Below, in pieces: positions 1 through 8,144 of a DNA stretch of 64,000 nucleotides. Numbering within the stretch: the stretch's first letter is position 1; every line of letters starts with the position of its first letter. Below the pieces are notes generated by a model. It had not been told where the DNA came from. It saw only the letters and a program-made list of their open reading frames with translations, and did no database searches. Source of the stretch: an uncultured Alphaproteobacteria bacterium (GTDB taxonomy: Bacteria > Pseudomonadota > Alphaproteobacteria > RF32 > CAG-239). The stretch covers positions 434,001 through 498,000 of the forward strand of contig CALXPL010000001.1 in the NCBI GenBank assembly GCA_944390275.1. Direction: 5' to 3'. The position numbers and the translations under genes are program-made.

Positions 1-2444
1 AACTGTCCGGAGAGCTTAAAGATCTTCTCATTAATCCAAATTTTCAAAATTTGAATTTTAATATAGAATCAGAGCAGGGAGCTGATTTGCTTAAAGCTCT
101 GGGTTTTGATATCAAAGATGATTTGCTGAAAAGTTTTTCTGCTAAAGGCAGCTTAACCGGTGATGTTTCTCAAACTGATGTTCAACTTACTGCAAAATTA
201 GAAAATCTTAATCTTAATTATTTAGGGAAGATTGATTACGGTAGTGAGCTTTGGAATTTTAATGGAAATTTAGAACTTAAAAATCCTGATTTTGTAAAAT
301 TTGTAAATAATTCTGGCTTTAATTACAAGCCAAGAGCCTTTTCTTTGGGCTTGTTGCAATTTACATCTCAAATTTCTGGAAATAAAGAGAAATTTACTTG
401 TGATAATGTGGATATGAATATTGGATCTAATAATTTTCAAGGAACTTTTCTTTATGATAAAACAACAGGACGTCCCTTCTTAAACGCTAATCTTAAGATT
501 AACCGTTTTGAATTAGAGCGTTTTTTACAAGATAGTGGTAATGTTAAAAATCGTAGTAAGTTTCAAGGTAATGGAACTTCCGAAGTGGCTTTCTTGCAAA
601 CTCCCGAATTGAGTAATTTTAAATTTGATTATAAACCCTTAAATGAATTTGATTTAAACGGAACTTTCTTTTTTGATAATTTGTCTTATAAAGATGAAAA
701 ATTATCTCAATTGAACTTTATTTTAGATATTAAAGAAGGTGCTGCGCGATTTTCGGAAATTAAAACAATGGTGGGAAGTGGTAATGTTTCCGGTAATCTG
801 GAACTCCTTTTTGGAACAGAGCCTAAATTAAACGGTAATTTTGTTTGCTCCGGTCAGAATATTACTGGAAAAACTTTTTCGGGTAGTCAATATGGTTTGA
901 GTTCTGGAATTTTTAGCGGAAATTTTGATTTTACTACTTCTGCGGTATCTTTTGATGATATGTTTTCTCATTTGAATGGAAGTTTAAAGTTTACTATTGA
1001 TAAACCTGTTTGGAAAGGTTGGAACTTGACGGCTATTGCAGAAGATTTAAAAAAACGTACAGATTCCGAAGGTGTGCCAGCTTTGATTCAGGATAATATG
1101 CAGAAAGGCTCTACTCCTTTTGAACGTCTAGTCGGAACTTTGAATTTTGTCAGCGGGCGTTTTTCTTTCGAAAATTCCGAATTTGTTTCTCAGCTTGCTA
1201 AGATTCCTTTTCAAGCGTCTGGGAATTTGAGTTCTTGGAATGTTGATGCTCGTTTTGATGTTAACTGGAATAATTGGGAAAATATGGTTGGTTTCATTTT
1301 TGCAATGAATGGGGAATTGGATTTTCCTCAAGTGTCTGTTGATGCTTCAAAACTTGTTAAAATGTTTGATGACAAAAATGCTCAAATTGCCGCTGAACAG
1401 AAAGCAAAGGCTTTGGCTCGTGAACAAAAATTGAAATCTCAAATGGAAGAACAACAACAACGCGCTAAAAAGCTAAAAGATGAATTTGAAAATAAAATTT
1501 TGGTACAAATAAATCAATATAATGATTTATTAGAGAGTGAAGGTTCTAAACTTAGACTTGATGATCTTTTAACATTTGTTAATCAAAATATTGAACAGTT
1601 GGGAAATGTTTTTACGCTGGCTATGACTCCCGAATACGATGAACAGCTTGTTGCTAAAGTTAAAAGTATTAATGATGAAGTCGAATTTCAAAAAGAATCC
1701 TATCCTGAGCGTATAGAGGCTATTTATCATGATGATGTTGCTGAACAGATGGAACTCTATTATAATAAATTGTTAGATATTAATAGACAAACAGAGGCTT
1801 TGAATAAGCAAAATTCTGATAATTACACTTTTCATTCTCAGCGTTTGATTAAAGCTAATAGTCCACTCGTTCTTACATCTGAAATTGACGTAGCTGAGAT
1901 AAAAAATAATATTGGTAACAATTTCGTTATTTTAAAAGGTGCCGTGTTTGATTCTACCAAGGATTTTGGCGTCATTAAAAATGAAAATATTACTGAAAAT
2001 ATGGTTGAATTTACGAATAAATTGAAAGAAAACTTTACCAAAGCAGAGACCGAACTTAAAAAATTGCAAGATAATGTTGATAAAATGTATAATCTTTGTG
2101 AGGCTAAAGTTCTTGTGGAAGAAGAAAAAGAAAAACAGCGACTTGAAAATGAGGCAATTAAGAAAAAATTGGAAGAAAATACCAGTACTATTTCTGTGGT
2201 CGGAAGTGGAAAAGTAATGAAAGTTGTTCCTGATATTGAAGATGTTAATCGGGCGGAAGAAGCTATTCGCGATGAAAAAGTTAAAGTATTGGATTTTACA
2301 AAAGATAAATCTTCTTCCGGTGTCGTTCGGCAAGATAATGCTCCCAGAATTTCGCAAGAAACAAATTATGAAAAGTCTGGACTGGTTGTGAAGAATGGTG
2401 ATGATGATATTTTAGAAGCTACAGGAAAGGTCGTTCGACAATAG
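1..2444 (+). CDS. AsmA-family protein with C-terminal coiled coil (5' end outside window)
   Basis: The frame is open from the left edge (first full codon at base 3), so the N terminus with its expected membrane anchor lies outside; the TTG at 51 is not a start. About 814 residues are visible. The first 440 or so look like the C-terminal half of an AsmA-type protein: long runs of beta-rich, G/N/F-rich segments of the form G-x-L-x-G-x-F, and a conserved-looking stretch around DKPVWKGWNL. AsmA-family proteins are inner-membrane-anchored periplasmic proteins linked to lipid transport and outer-membrane homeostasis. From about residue 440 the sequence becomes a charged K/E/Q-rich coiled coil of some 350 residues, which I do not know from standard AsmA proteins. 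The gene ends 102 nt before galU, which has its own promoter. The family call is fairly sure; the role of the tail is unknown. Confidence 0.7.
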   Translation, partial: LSGELKDLLINPNFQNLNFNIESEQGADLLKALGFDIKDDLLKSFSAKGSLTGDVSQTDVQLTAKLENLNLNYLGKIDYGSELWNFNGNLELKNPDFVKFVNNSGFNYKPRAFSLGLLQFTSQISGNKEKFTCDNVDMNIGSNNFQGTFLYDKTTGRPFLNANLKINRFELERFLQDSGNVKNRSKFQGNGTSEVAFLQTPELSNFKFDYKPLNEFDLNGTFFFDNLSYKDEKLSQLNFILDIKEGAARFSEIKTMVGSGNVSGNLELLFGTEPKLNGNFVCSGQNITGKTFSGSQYGLSSGIFSGNFDFTTSAVSFDDMFSHLNGSLKFTIDKPVWKGWNLTAIAEDLKKRTDSEGVPALIQDNMQKGSTPFERLVGTLNFVSGRFSFENSEFVSQLAKIPFQASGNLSSWNVDARFDVNWNNWENMVGFIFAMNGELDFPQVSVDASKLVKMFDDKNAQIAAEQKAKALAREQKLKSQMEEQQQRAKKLKDEFENKILVQINQYNDLLESEGSKLRLDDLLTFVNQNIEQLGNVFTLAMTPEYDEQLVAKVKSINDEVEFQKESYPERIEAIYHDDVAEQMELYYNKLLDINRQTEALNKQNSDNYTFHSQRLIKANSPLVLTSEIDVAEIKNNIGNNFVILKGAVFDSTKDFGVIKNENITENMVEFTNKLKENFTKAETELKKLQDNVDKMYNLCEAKVLVEEEKEKQRLENEAIKKKLEENTSTISVVGSGKVMKVVPDIEDVNRAEEAIRDEKVKVLDFTKDKSSSGVVRQDNAPRISQETNYEKSGLVVKNGDDDILEATGKVVRQ

Positions 2445-2472
2445 AAAGTTGTGTTCATTATAAGATATGTAC

Positions 2473-2500
2473 TTGTCTCATTATCTTTTTTTGCTATAAT
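2473..2500 (+). promoter_or_regulatory. sigma-70-type promoter of galU
   Basis: TTGTCT at 2473-2478 and a perfect TATAAT at 2495-2500 are separated by 16 nt. The predicted transcript would start near 2507, about 40 nt before the galU start codon. Confidence 0.6.
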
Positions 2501-2546
2501 CTTTTCATTAAATTTAATGTGGGTATTTTAGATTGAGGAGACTATC

Positions 2547-3437
2547 ATGTCAAAAAAACCTGAAGTCTGTATTCTTCCGGTAGCTGGACTTTCAACGCGT
2601 AATTTGCCAGCAACAAAAGTTATTCATAAAGGCTTTTTAACTTTGCATAATAAACCTATTATCCAATATGCCGTCGATGCTTGTCGCGAAATCGGTATTA
2701 AAGAAGTTGTGTTTATTTATAGTGATGAAATAGGGAAAGATTTGTTTGAAAATTATTTTTCAACAAATGAAATGTTGGAAAATCATTTAAAAACTCATAA
2801 CAAACTCGATTTGTTGAAACTTGTTCGTGATATTATTCCCGAAGGAATGAAATTTTCGTTTGCTCGGCAGTCTGAGCCAAAAGGAAATGGACATGCTATC
2901 TTAATGGCCAAAGAGATTGTCGGGGATAGAGATTTTGTTGTTATGTGGCCCGATGATGTTTATATTAATTTTCATGGTACAGGGATTTTACAACAGCTTT
3001 TAGATGTTTATCAAGAAACCGGCGGTATGGTTGAAAATGTTATGGAATTTCCTCGTGAGGAAATGGTTCGCTATGGAGCGTTGGTTGGTGCTGTGCGTAG
3101 TGGTCGCGTGGTTAAAGCAAATGGGCTTGTTGAAAAACCTGCTTTGGAAGATGTACCTTCCAATTATGCAAGTATGGGACCGTATATCTTGCCAAACGTG
3201 ATTATGGATATTCTTCCTGAAGTGCGTAAAGGGAGTAATGGGGAAATTAATTTAACAGATGCTATGGAATTGGCTGCAAAACGTGGAGTTCCTTTACATG
3301 GTGTTTTATGTGATGCTGTTCGTTTTGATTGCGGTACATCAAAAGAATTAGCAAAATCAAATCTTAAACTCTCTTTGATGGAAGATATTGAATTGCGTGC
3401 TTTTGCTAATGAAATTCTTTCACACATGGTTGGTTAA
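2547..3437 (+). CDS. galU: UTP--glucose-1-phosphate uridylyltransferase
   Basis: The product makes UDP-glucose from UTP and glucose 1-phosphate in the cytosol, feeding envelope polysaccharide synthesis. At 296 aa it has the usual length of bacterial GalU. The N-terminal nucleotide-binding motif reads PVAGLSTRNLPATK (residues 10-23), followed by the basic loop KGFL in place of the commoner KEML. WPDD near residue 135 matches the sugar-nucleotide metal site, and EKP and FDCG motifs lie further on. The start ATG follows GAGGAG at good spacing. It stands alone between its own promoter and an intrinsic terminator. I am confident of the family; a related UTP:sugar-1-phosphate specificity cannot be excluded by sequence alone. 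Confidence 0.92.
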   Translation: MSKKPEVCILPVAGLSTRNLPATKVIHKGFLTLHNKPIIQYAVDACREIGIKEVVFIYSDEIGKDLFENYFSTNEMLENHLKTHNKLDLLKLVRDIIPEGMKFSFARQSEPKGNGHAILMAKEIVGDRDFVVMWPDDVYINFHGTGILQQLLDVYQETGGMVENVMEFPREEMVRYGALVGAVRSGRVVKANGLVEKPALEDVPSNYASMGPYILPNVIMDILPEVRKGSNGEINLTDAMELAAKRGVPLHGVLCDAVRFDCGTSKELAKSNLKLSLMEDIELRAFANEILSHMVG

Positions 3438-3458
3438 CTTTAAATAAAATTCTTTATT

Positions 3459-3483
3459 AAACCTCCTTCGGGAGGTTTTTTTA
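3459..3483 (+). terminator. intrinsic terminator of galU
   Basis: The stem AACCTCC/GGAGGTT has a TTCG tetraloop and is followed directly by a T-run. Confidence 0.85.
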
Positions 3484-3508
3484 TGTCCTTTTTCTACTTT
3501 TCTATTAA

Positions 3509-4468
3509 AATTATGTATTTACATGTTGCAACAAATTTGATGAAATTTCAACCACAGGAAGACAAGTCGCTTCGGTGTGTTTTATAACCGATGCGGGGAA
3601 TTGTTCGGGACAAGAATTCGGTAATCTCGAAACACCGGAGGGAACAAACCGTCCTGATTATGACACCATACCTGAGCAGTGTCGTGATGCCGGTTATACC
3701 AAAACATCTTGTCCGGCGGGTTCCCATTTGGCTAATCCTTGTCCTTCGGATAATCGTTATTATGAACGTTGTGATTGTAATGAGAATTTAACCGAAATTT
3801 GTACCATTCCTTATTACGGGGTCGGACCGTCTTGTGATGGCAAATATGAAAAATGTGAACGAGATGATGACCGCGCTTGTAAAGAAAAAGGTTATCCTTT
3901 AACGGGAAGCTGTCCGACTTTGCAAGTTCCCAATCGTCGTTGTCCTTATGATTCATCTTACTATGATAAATGTGTTTGCCAATCAGGATTAATCAGTTGC
4001 CCGTCGCCGCAAATCGGAGTTGGAACATCTTGCGGCGGAAAATATCAATCTTGCCAATGTCCGAGCAGTTACAAATCTTGTGATTGTGGCGGAGCTGTCG
4101 GAGCTTCTTCTTGTACCATTAACGGCAGAACTACTTATTCAAGTTGTAAGGCTTGTTGTGATGACACTTGTCCTAGCGGTTATTCCAAGAGTTACCCCGG
4201 AGGCTGTTATGACACCAGTCGCACGGAATGCGGAACAACATGTTATAAATCAAAAGAATGTTGTGATGATACAGGACGTTATTGTGGCGGCTATTCTTAT
4301 TGTACTGGTGATGAATTTCAGTATTCTCTTCCCGATTGTAGCGATGTTATATCTAGTTTGAAGGCTCAAGGTTGCTCGACATATTTTCATGGGTGCGGAG
4401 CTTATGATACAGTAACAGTTACTGTTACTGTTACTGTTACTGTATCTGTATCTGTATTTTATTGTTAG
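3509..4468 (+). pseudogene. truncated Cys-rich repeat protein fragment
   Basis: An open frame runs from just after a stop at 3506-3508 to a TAG at 4466. There is no ATG with a ribosome site in frame: the first start-like codon is a GTG at 3575 without a Shine-Dalgarno sequence, and the frame already looks like coding sequence before it (TTGRQVASVC). An ATG at 3540 in another frame stops after 15 codons. About 37 of the 297 residues from 3575 are Cys. Two degenerate repeats of about 60 residues can be aligned, each with the order CP, YY-x-x-C-x-C, GVG-x-SC-x-GKY-x-x-C. The C terminus decays into alternating Val-Thr/Val-Ser encoded by a hexanucleotide repeat. I read it as the 3' remnant of a secreted or surface protein of a repeat family, with its signal peptide lost. 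It could instead be a donor cassette for recombination. Confidence 0.55.
4412..4459 (+). repeat. hexanucleotide tandem repeat (GTTACT and variants, 8 units)
   Basis: Eight consecutive 6-nt units run GTAACA, GTTACT four times, GTATCT twice and GTATTT. They encode the alternating Val-Thr/Val-Ser end of the Cys-rich fragment. Copy-number change would alter length without shifting the frame. Confidence 0.9.
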
Positions 4469-4485
4469 TAATGCTTTGTCTTGGT

Positions 4486-5457
4486 TTACAGTCTTTGAAT
4501 TTCTTGTGCAATCTCTTGTGCCGGATTTAGTGTTTTCTGCGGGGTAAAATCCAAATTTTCTTTGTCTAACATCGTTGCGTAATTTTGATTAAGTAACGTT
4601 TTAACAAATTGCAGATGTTTGCGTGTTAACCAGTTCTTTCCGTTAAAAATAAATACGGGTTTCCCTGTTCCGCAGGCTTCACAACACATGGATACCGAAT
4701 CGCCTGTTACTATGATATTATCCGCGTAGGCTAAGTAGCCCATGTATGGGTTTTTATTCTTATTTCCCCATAAATAATTGTGTTGTGGAATATCTTTTAA
4801 AATCTCTATTATAACTTTTTCTGCTTCAGTTCCCGTACGGCGCGAATCCGTGATTAACAGTGAACCTCTTTTCTGTTTATGGAATTCTTTTACCGCTAAA
4901 GCAAGATTTTGGGCATTTTCTATTGTAAAACCTTTTCCTTTGATATTGCCACCGATGATTAATGCAGTTAAGGGATGGGGGAGGTTATCAAAATTTCCTT
5001 TCCATTCTTCTTTCGCTTCTTGCAGCTTTTCAGGAGTGATGCTGTGTGGTGAACCTGTGGTATATTTTACGTTCTTTCCGTGTATTTTTCCTCTATCATG
5101 TTCAGGTAAAAATATTAAATCATAATCTTGTCTTCCAAACATTCCCGGATTTAATAATTGGATAATTTTGGCTCTGCCTTGCGTTTGTTTTTTTATCCAG
5201 CGTGCTACCGGTGCTGAGCGACGGCTTCCTGAAAGAACAATATCAGGTAAATCTTTTTTTAGAATTTCTTTTGATACAGAAGTTAACCCTAATAAGCTAC
5301 GTCCTCTCCAGAGATTGGGAAGACCCGAAAGTTTTGTGTATTCTATTTCTTTTTCTATAATTTCATATTTATCTTTGGGTAATTGTTGTGCAATACCGCG
5401 GATTTGTCCTGCACTTCCTTTTCTATTGTCTATTAATAACCATACTTTTTTTTTCAT
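4486..5457 (-). CDS. mitochondrial-fission ELM1-family protein
   Basis: The 323-aa product resembles the ELM1/DUF1022 family (COG3660), common in alphaproteobacteria and present in plants. It opens with VWLLIDNRKGSAGQ, has an S-G-S-RRSAPVARW segment near residue 77, LIIGG near residue 168, and a C-terminal TGDSVSMCCEACGTGKPVFIF stretch that corresponds to the family's nucleotide-sugar-transferase-like region. The fold is that of GT-B glycosyltransferases, but the bacterial function is not settled. No signal peptide is present. It converges on the Cys-rich fragment with an 18-nt gap and no visible terminator. The ATG sits next to the divergent small gene at 5527. Confidence 0.8.
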   Translation of the reverse strand: MKKKVWLLIDNRKGSAGQIRGIAQQLPKDKYEIIEKEIEYTKLSGLPNLWRGRSLLGLTSVSKEILKKDLPDIVLSGSRRSAPVARWIKKQTQGRAKIIQLLNPGMFGRQDYDLIFLPEHDRGKIHGKNVKYTTGSPHSITPEKLQEAKEEWKGNFDNLPHPLTALIIGGNIKGKGFTIENAQNLALAVKEFHKQKRGSLLITDSRRTGTEAEKVIIEILKDIPQHNYLWGNKNKNPYMGYLAYADNIIVTGDSVSMCCEACGTGKPVFIFNGKNWLTRKHLQFVKTLLNQNYATMLDKENLDFTPQKTLNPAQEIAQEIQRL

Positions 5458-5526
5458 GACGCTAACCCTCTGTTAAATTCTTTTTTTTATTCTATAAGGG
5501 TTATAAATTATTACAAGGAAAAAAGT

Positions 5527-5832
5527 ATGAAATATTTTTTTGCGGCATTTCTGTTTTGTTTTATCTGCTTTTCTTTTACGGCTTCGGCTCAGTACGCTGC
5601 TCAAGATGATGCAAAATATTTGGCAACTATTAAAGCTGTCGCGGATTTTAAAATTAATGATGAAGAAAATTTACAGGCTGTTGAAGCCTTACGACAAAAT
5701 CGTGCTTTTAATCAAAAACTGCAAAAAATGCTTAATAAACTCAGTAATGAACGTACTAAAAATACAACAAATCGCAAAGTTCTGCAAATTTTAGAAAAAG
5801 CAGGAAAAGATATTTATAATTTGTTGGATTAA
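5527..5832 (+). CDS. small secreted protein, unknown
   Basis: The 101-aa product has a clear Sec signal peptide (residues 1-21, ending FTASAQ with cleavage after ASA) and a mature part of about 80 residues that is helical, charged and free of Cys. The ATG follows AAGGAAAAAAGT. I recognise no family. It begins a run of three small genes (5527, 5892, 6059) in one direction that look like envelope components. Confidence 0.75.
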   Translation: MKYFFAAFLFCFICFSFTASAQYAAQDDAKYLATIKAVADFKINDEENLQAVEALRQNRAFNQKLQKMLNKLSNERTKNTTNRKVLQILEKAGKDIYNLLD

Positions 5833-5839
5833 TCTTTGT

Positions 5840-5874
5840 TTAAGAATAATTTGTTAATCTTACCTTATTCTTAA
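5840..5874. repeat. perfect 10-bp inverted repeat between two small genes
   Basis: TTAAGAATAA (5840-5849) and TTATTCTTAA (5865-5874) are exact reverse complements with a 15-nt loop. No T-run follows, so it is a poor terminator. It could be an operator or an mRNA hairpin upstream of the ribosome site at 5880. Confidence 0.6.
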
Positions 5875-5891
5875 GTATGAGGGAGGCAGAA

Positions 5892-6041
5892 ATGAAAAAA
5901 TTGGCTCAAGATACAAAAAATCTTATTGAAGAAATTCAAGACTTAAGATTGAGTTTGTTTAAGAATATCAGCTTTGATAGTGAAAAAGTAGCTCCTAATC
6001 TTAAAACAACAGTTTGTAAAATTGTTAAAACGAAAAAATAA
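5892..6041 (+). CDS. 49-aa small protein, unknown
   Basis: A 50-codon frame starts with ATG 6 nt after a strong GGGAGG site. The product is a basic, helical peptide beginning MKKLAQDTKN, with an amphipathic stretch LIEEIQDLRLSLF, and it ends VKTKK. No signal peptide or membrane span is evident. It has no recognisable family. The good ribosome site and its position between two like-oriented small genes support it. Confidence 0.6.
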   Translation: MKKLAQDTKNLIEEIQDLRLSLFKNISFDSEKVAPNLKTTVCKIVKTKK

Positions 6042-6058
6042 TTTTGTATGGTTTCATC

Positions 6059-6562
6059 ATGAAAAAATTTACTTTGCTTTTTTTAATCTTTTCTCTTCTT
6101 TCGGCGTGCGCTTCTTGGCGAAATGAAGATCCTGCAAAAGCCTTGGAAGCTCAAAATATGGCTGCTTATAAGCAGAGAGTCAGCCTTTGGAAAGAACAAA
6201 AATTAAAGAGTAAAGTTAAAACTGCCGATAATACGAATCGTGTCGAAATTATTCCTTATATTAAAGGAAAAAAACCGTTGGTTAAAAAATCTCCTCATCA
6301 AACGACCGTTGCTGAAATTGAAGAGGAAATTCGTTATAAGCAATATAAAGATAAATATGCTCGCTTAATTGATAATGTAATTGTCAAAAAACAATCGGCA
6401 GATGGTATTACTTATGAATACAGTGATGCACGTGTTGATGAATTAGCTTTTATGGCCGTGCAATATTGTAAAGAACAAGATAAAAAGAAAGCGTTTCTTA
6501 ATAAAATTACATTGGTGCAAAATAAAGCACGTCAAGCAACGTTTGATTGCCGACGCTTGTAA
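6059..6562 (+). CDS. putative lipoprotein, unknown
   Basis: The start is set at ATG 6059 rather than the in-frame TTG at 6044, because it gives a proper lipoprotein signal: MKKFTLLFLIFSLLSAC, with lipobox LSAC and the acylated Cys at residue 17. The mature part of about 150 residues is basic and hydrophilic, with two Cys near the C terminus (YCKEQ and FDCRRL). The ribosome site is weak. It probably sits in the inner or outer membrane facing the periplasm. I recognise no domain. Confidence 0.75.
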   Translation: MKKFTLLFLIFSLLSACASWRNEDPAKALEAQNMAAYKQRVSLWKEQKLKSKVKTADNTNRVEIIPYIKGKKPLVKKSPHQTTVAEIEEEIRYKQYKDKYARLIDNVIVKKQSADGITYEYSDARVDELAFMAVQYCKEQDKKKAFLNKITLVQNKARQATFDCRRL

Positions 6563-6584
6563 TTTTTTCCTAAAAACACTATAT
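6556..6584 (+). promoter_or_regulatory. candidate heat-shock (RpoH-type) promoter of the DnaJ-like gene
   Basis: CTTGTA (6556-6561) is followed after exactly 17 nt by CTATAT (6579-6584). This is close to the alphaproteobacterial RpoH pattern (CTTG then CTATAT-like). The same spacing recurs upstream of ftsH and htpG in this window. The -10 element lies inside an inverted repeat. Confidence 0.45.
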
Positions 6585-6616
6585 ATATTATTTAGAGTAT
6601 AGTGTCGTCATATGAC
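6576..6616. promoter_or_regulatory. inverted repeats overlapping the promoter, possible operator
   Basis: ACACTATA (6576-6583) and TATAGTGT (6598-6605) are perfect complements 14 nt apart. Directly downstream is the 10-bp palindrome GTCATATGAC (6607-6616). The left arm covers the proposed -10 element, as a repressor site would. It is not the CIRCE element. No T-run follows, so it is not an obvious terminator. Confidence 0.45.
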
Positions 6617-6637
6617 ATTTGAATAAGGCTAAGAAAT

Positions 6638-7570
6638 ATGGTTAAAGATTTATATAGTGTTTTGGGCGTTTCAAAAACGGCCAGTGAAGCTGAAATTAAG
6701 TCAGCTTACCGTAAATTGGCGCGGAAATATCATCCCGATTTAAATAAAGATAACAAAGAAGCCGCTGAGAAATTTAAAGAGATTTCGGCAGCCTATGATA
6801 TTATCGGAAATAAAGAACGTCGTCAAAAATATGATAATAATGAAATTGATGCTGAAGGAAAACCTACAGGGTTCGGAGCTTCCGGTTTTGGTGGAGACGG
6901 CGGTTTCTATTCTGCTTATGGAGCAGGCAATCCTTTTGGACAAGGTTTTTCAGGAACTCAACGTGCCGGAATGAATGGCGGGTTTGATTTTTCTTCTATT
7001 TTTGGAGAGGATATTTTTTCTCAATTCTCTTCTCAAAGTCAGAATTTTCGCGGTGGGGCGAGACGTCCACGAAAAGGTGAAGATATTGCTTATACAATGA
7101 AAATTAATTTTTTGGATGCGGCAAACGGAAGTGAACAAAAAGTCTTTATTGGCGGAAGAAATATAAATGTTAAAATTCCATCAGGAACGATAGATGGTCA
7201 GACTTTACGCTTAAAAGGGTTAGGAAATCCAAGCCTTAATGGTGGAGAAAACGGTGATGTTTTGATTACGCTCAATGTACAACCTCATCCCTATTTTCGT
7301 TTAGAAGGCAATGATGTCCATATCGATTTGCCTATTACAATAAAAGAAGCTGTCTTAGGAGCCAAAATTACGGTGCCGACTTTGACCGGAAAAGTTGCCG
7401 TTAAAGTTCCTCCTTATTCAAATTCCGGCGAAAAACTTCGCTTGAAAGGCAAGGGTATTAAATCAGGTGATGAAATTATTACTTTGAAAATTCTTACCTC
7501 ATCTTCTAAAAGTTCGGAATTAGAGAATGTCTTAGAAAAATTGCCGGATGTAAATGTACGGAGCTTTTGA
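6638..7570 (+). CDS. DnaJ-family co-chaperone, CbpA type
   Basis: The 310-aa product has an N-terminal J domain (residues 3-70) with the HPD triad in [10 protein letters not shown], which stimulates DnaK ATPase. A Gly/Phe-rich linker (about 85-135) follows, then two C-terminal substrate-binding beta domains. The zinc-finger module of classical DnaJ is absent, which makes it CbpA-like. It works in the cytosol with DnaK. Its stop codon overlaps the next gene by one base (TGATG). A heat-shock-like promoter and inverted repeats lie upstream. Confidence 0.88.
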   Translation: MVKDLYSVLGVSKTASEAEIKSAYRKLARKYHPDLNKDNKEAAEKFKEISAAYDIIGNKERRQKYDNNEIDAEGKPTGFGASGFGGDGGFYSAYGAGNPFGQGFSGTQRAGMNGGFDFSSIFGEDIFSQFSSQSQNFRGGARRPRKGEDIAYTMKINFLDAANGSEQKVFIGGRNINVKIPSGTIDGQTLRLKGLGNPSLNGGENGDVLITLNVQPHPYFRLEGNDVHIDLPITIKEAVLGAKITVPTLTGKVAVKVPPYSNSGEKLRLKGKGIKSGDEIITLKILTSSSKSSELENVLEKLPDVNVRSF

Positions 7571-8133
7571 TGCTGTTAGAGCAACTCAGAGATTTTGAAT
7601 GGTTTAATGAACCCGAAAATGTTGCCTTTAATGAAAACGGAATGCTTGTTACGGCTAAAGGAAGTACTGATTTTTGGCAAAATGCGCGTAAGAATATTCA
7701 TTCTGATAATGGGCATTTTTTCTTTGTGCGAAAATTCGGAAATTTTGTAATGGAATTGCGATGGGAGTTTTCCTCTTGTTCACAACTTGAACAATGCGGA
7801 CTTATGTTGCGTTTTGATGAGAAAAATTGGATGAAGGCTTCTCTTATGTCGGATAATTTATCTTTGCTTCGTTTAGGTTCTTGTGTTACAAATTCCGGTT
7901 ATACGGATTGGTCGGCATTTGAAATTCCTCAACAAATTCAAGGAGTTTCTTTGCGCCTGAAACGTTTTAATAGTGAATATGCTTTATCTTATTCTTTTGA
8001 TGAAGAAAAGTTTTCACAAATTCGACTTTTTTCTTTTGTGAACGAAGATGTTGAAGTTAAAGCAGGTGCCTATATTTGCAGCCCGAAAACCAATGATTTT
8101 ACGGCGGTGCTAAAAAAAATTAATTTTGAGTGA
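7570..8133 (+). CDS. DUF1349-family protein
   Basis: The start ATG at 7570 shares a base with the stop of the DnaJ-like gene, so translation is probably coupled. The 187-aa product has the features of DUF1349 proteins, which have a concanavalin-like beta-sandwich fold: an early F-x-W-F-N-E-P segment, TDFWQNAR, CGLMLRFDEKNWMK and the late VKAGAYICSP. Homologues are named after yeast REE1, a regulator of enolase, but the bacterial role is unknown. No signal peptide is present. The pairing with a J-domain protein may mean a shared stress function; that is inference. Confidence 0.75.
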   Translation: MLLEQLRDFEWFNEPENVAFNENGMLVTAKGSTDFWQNARKNIHSDNGHFFFVRKFGNFVMELRWEFSSCSQLEQCGLMLRFDEKNWMKASLMSDNLSLLRLGSCVTNSGYTDWSAFEIPQQIQGVSLRLKRFNSEYALSYSFDEEKFSQIRLFSFVNEDVEVKAGAYICSPKTNDFTAVLKKINFE

Positions 8134-8144
8134 GGAGTAATTGT

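Noticed and set aside
3540..3587. ATG-started frame at 3540 as true start of the Cys-rich gene
   Set aside because: It is in a different frame and stops after 15 codons. A frameshift is possible, but nothing else supports it.
4412..4459. Phase-variable tract
   Set aside because: The unit is 6 nt, so copy-number change cannot shift the frame; it also lies at the extreme 3' end of a broken gene.
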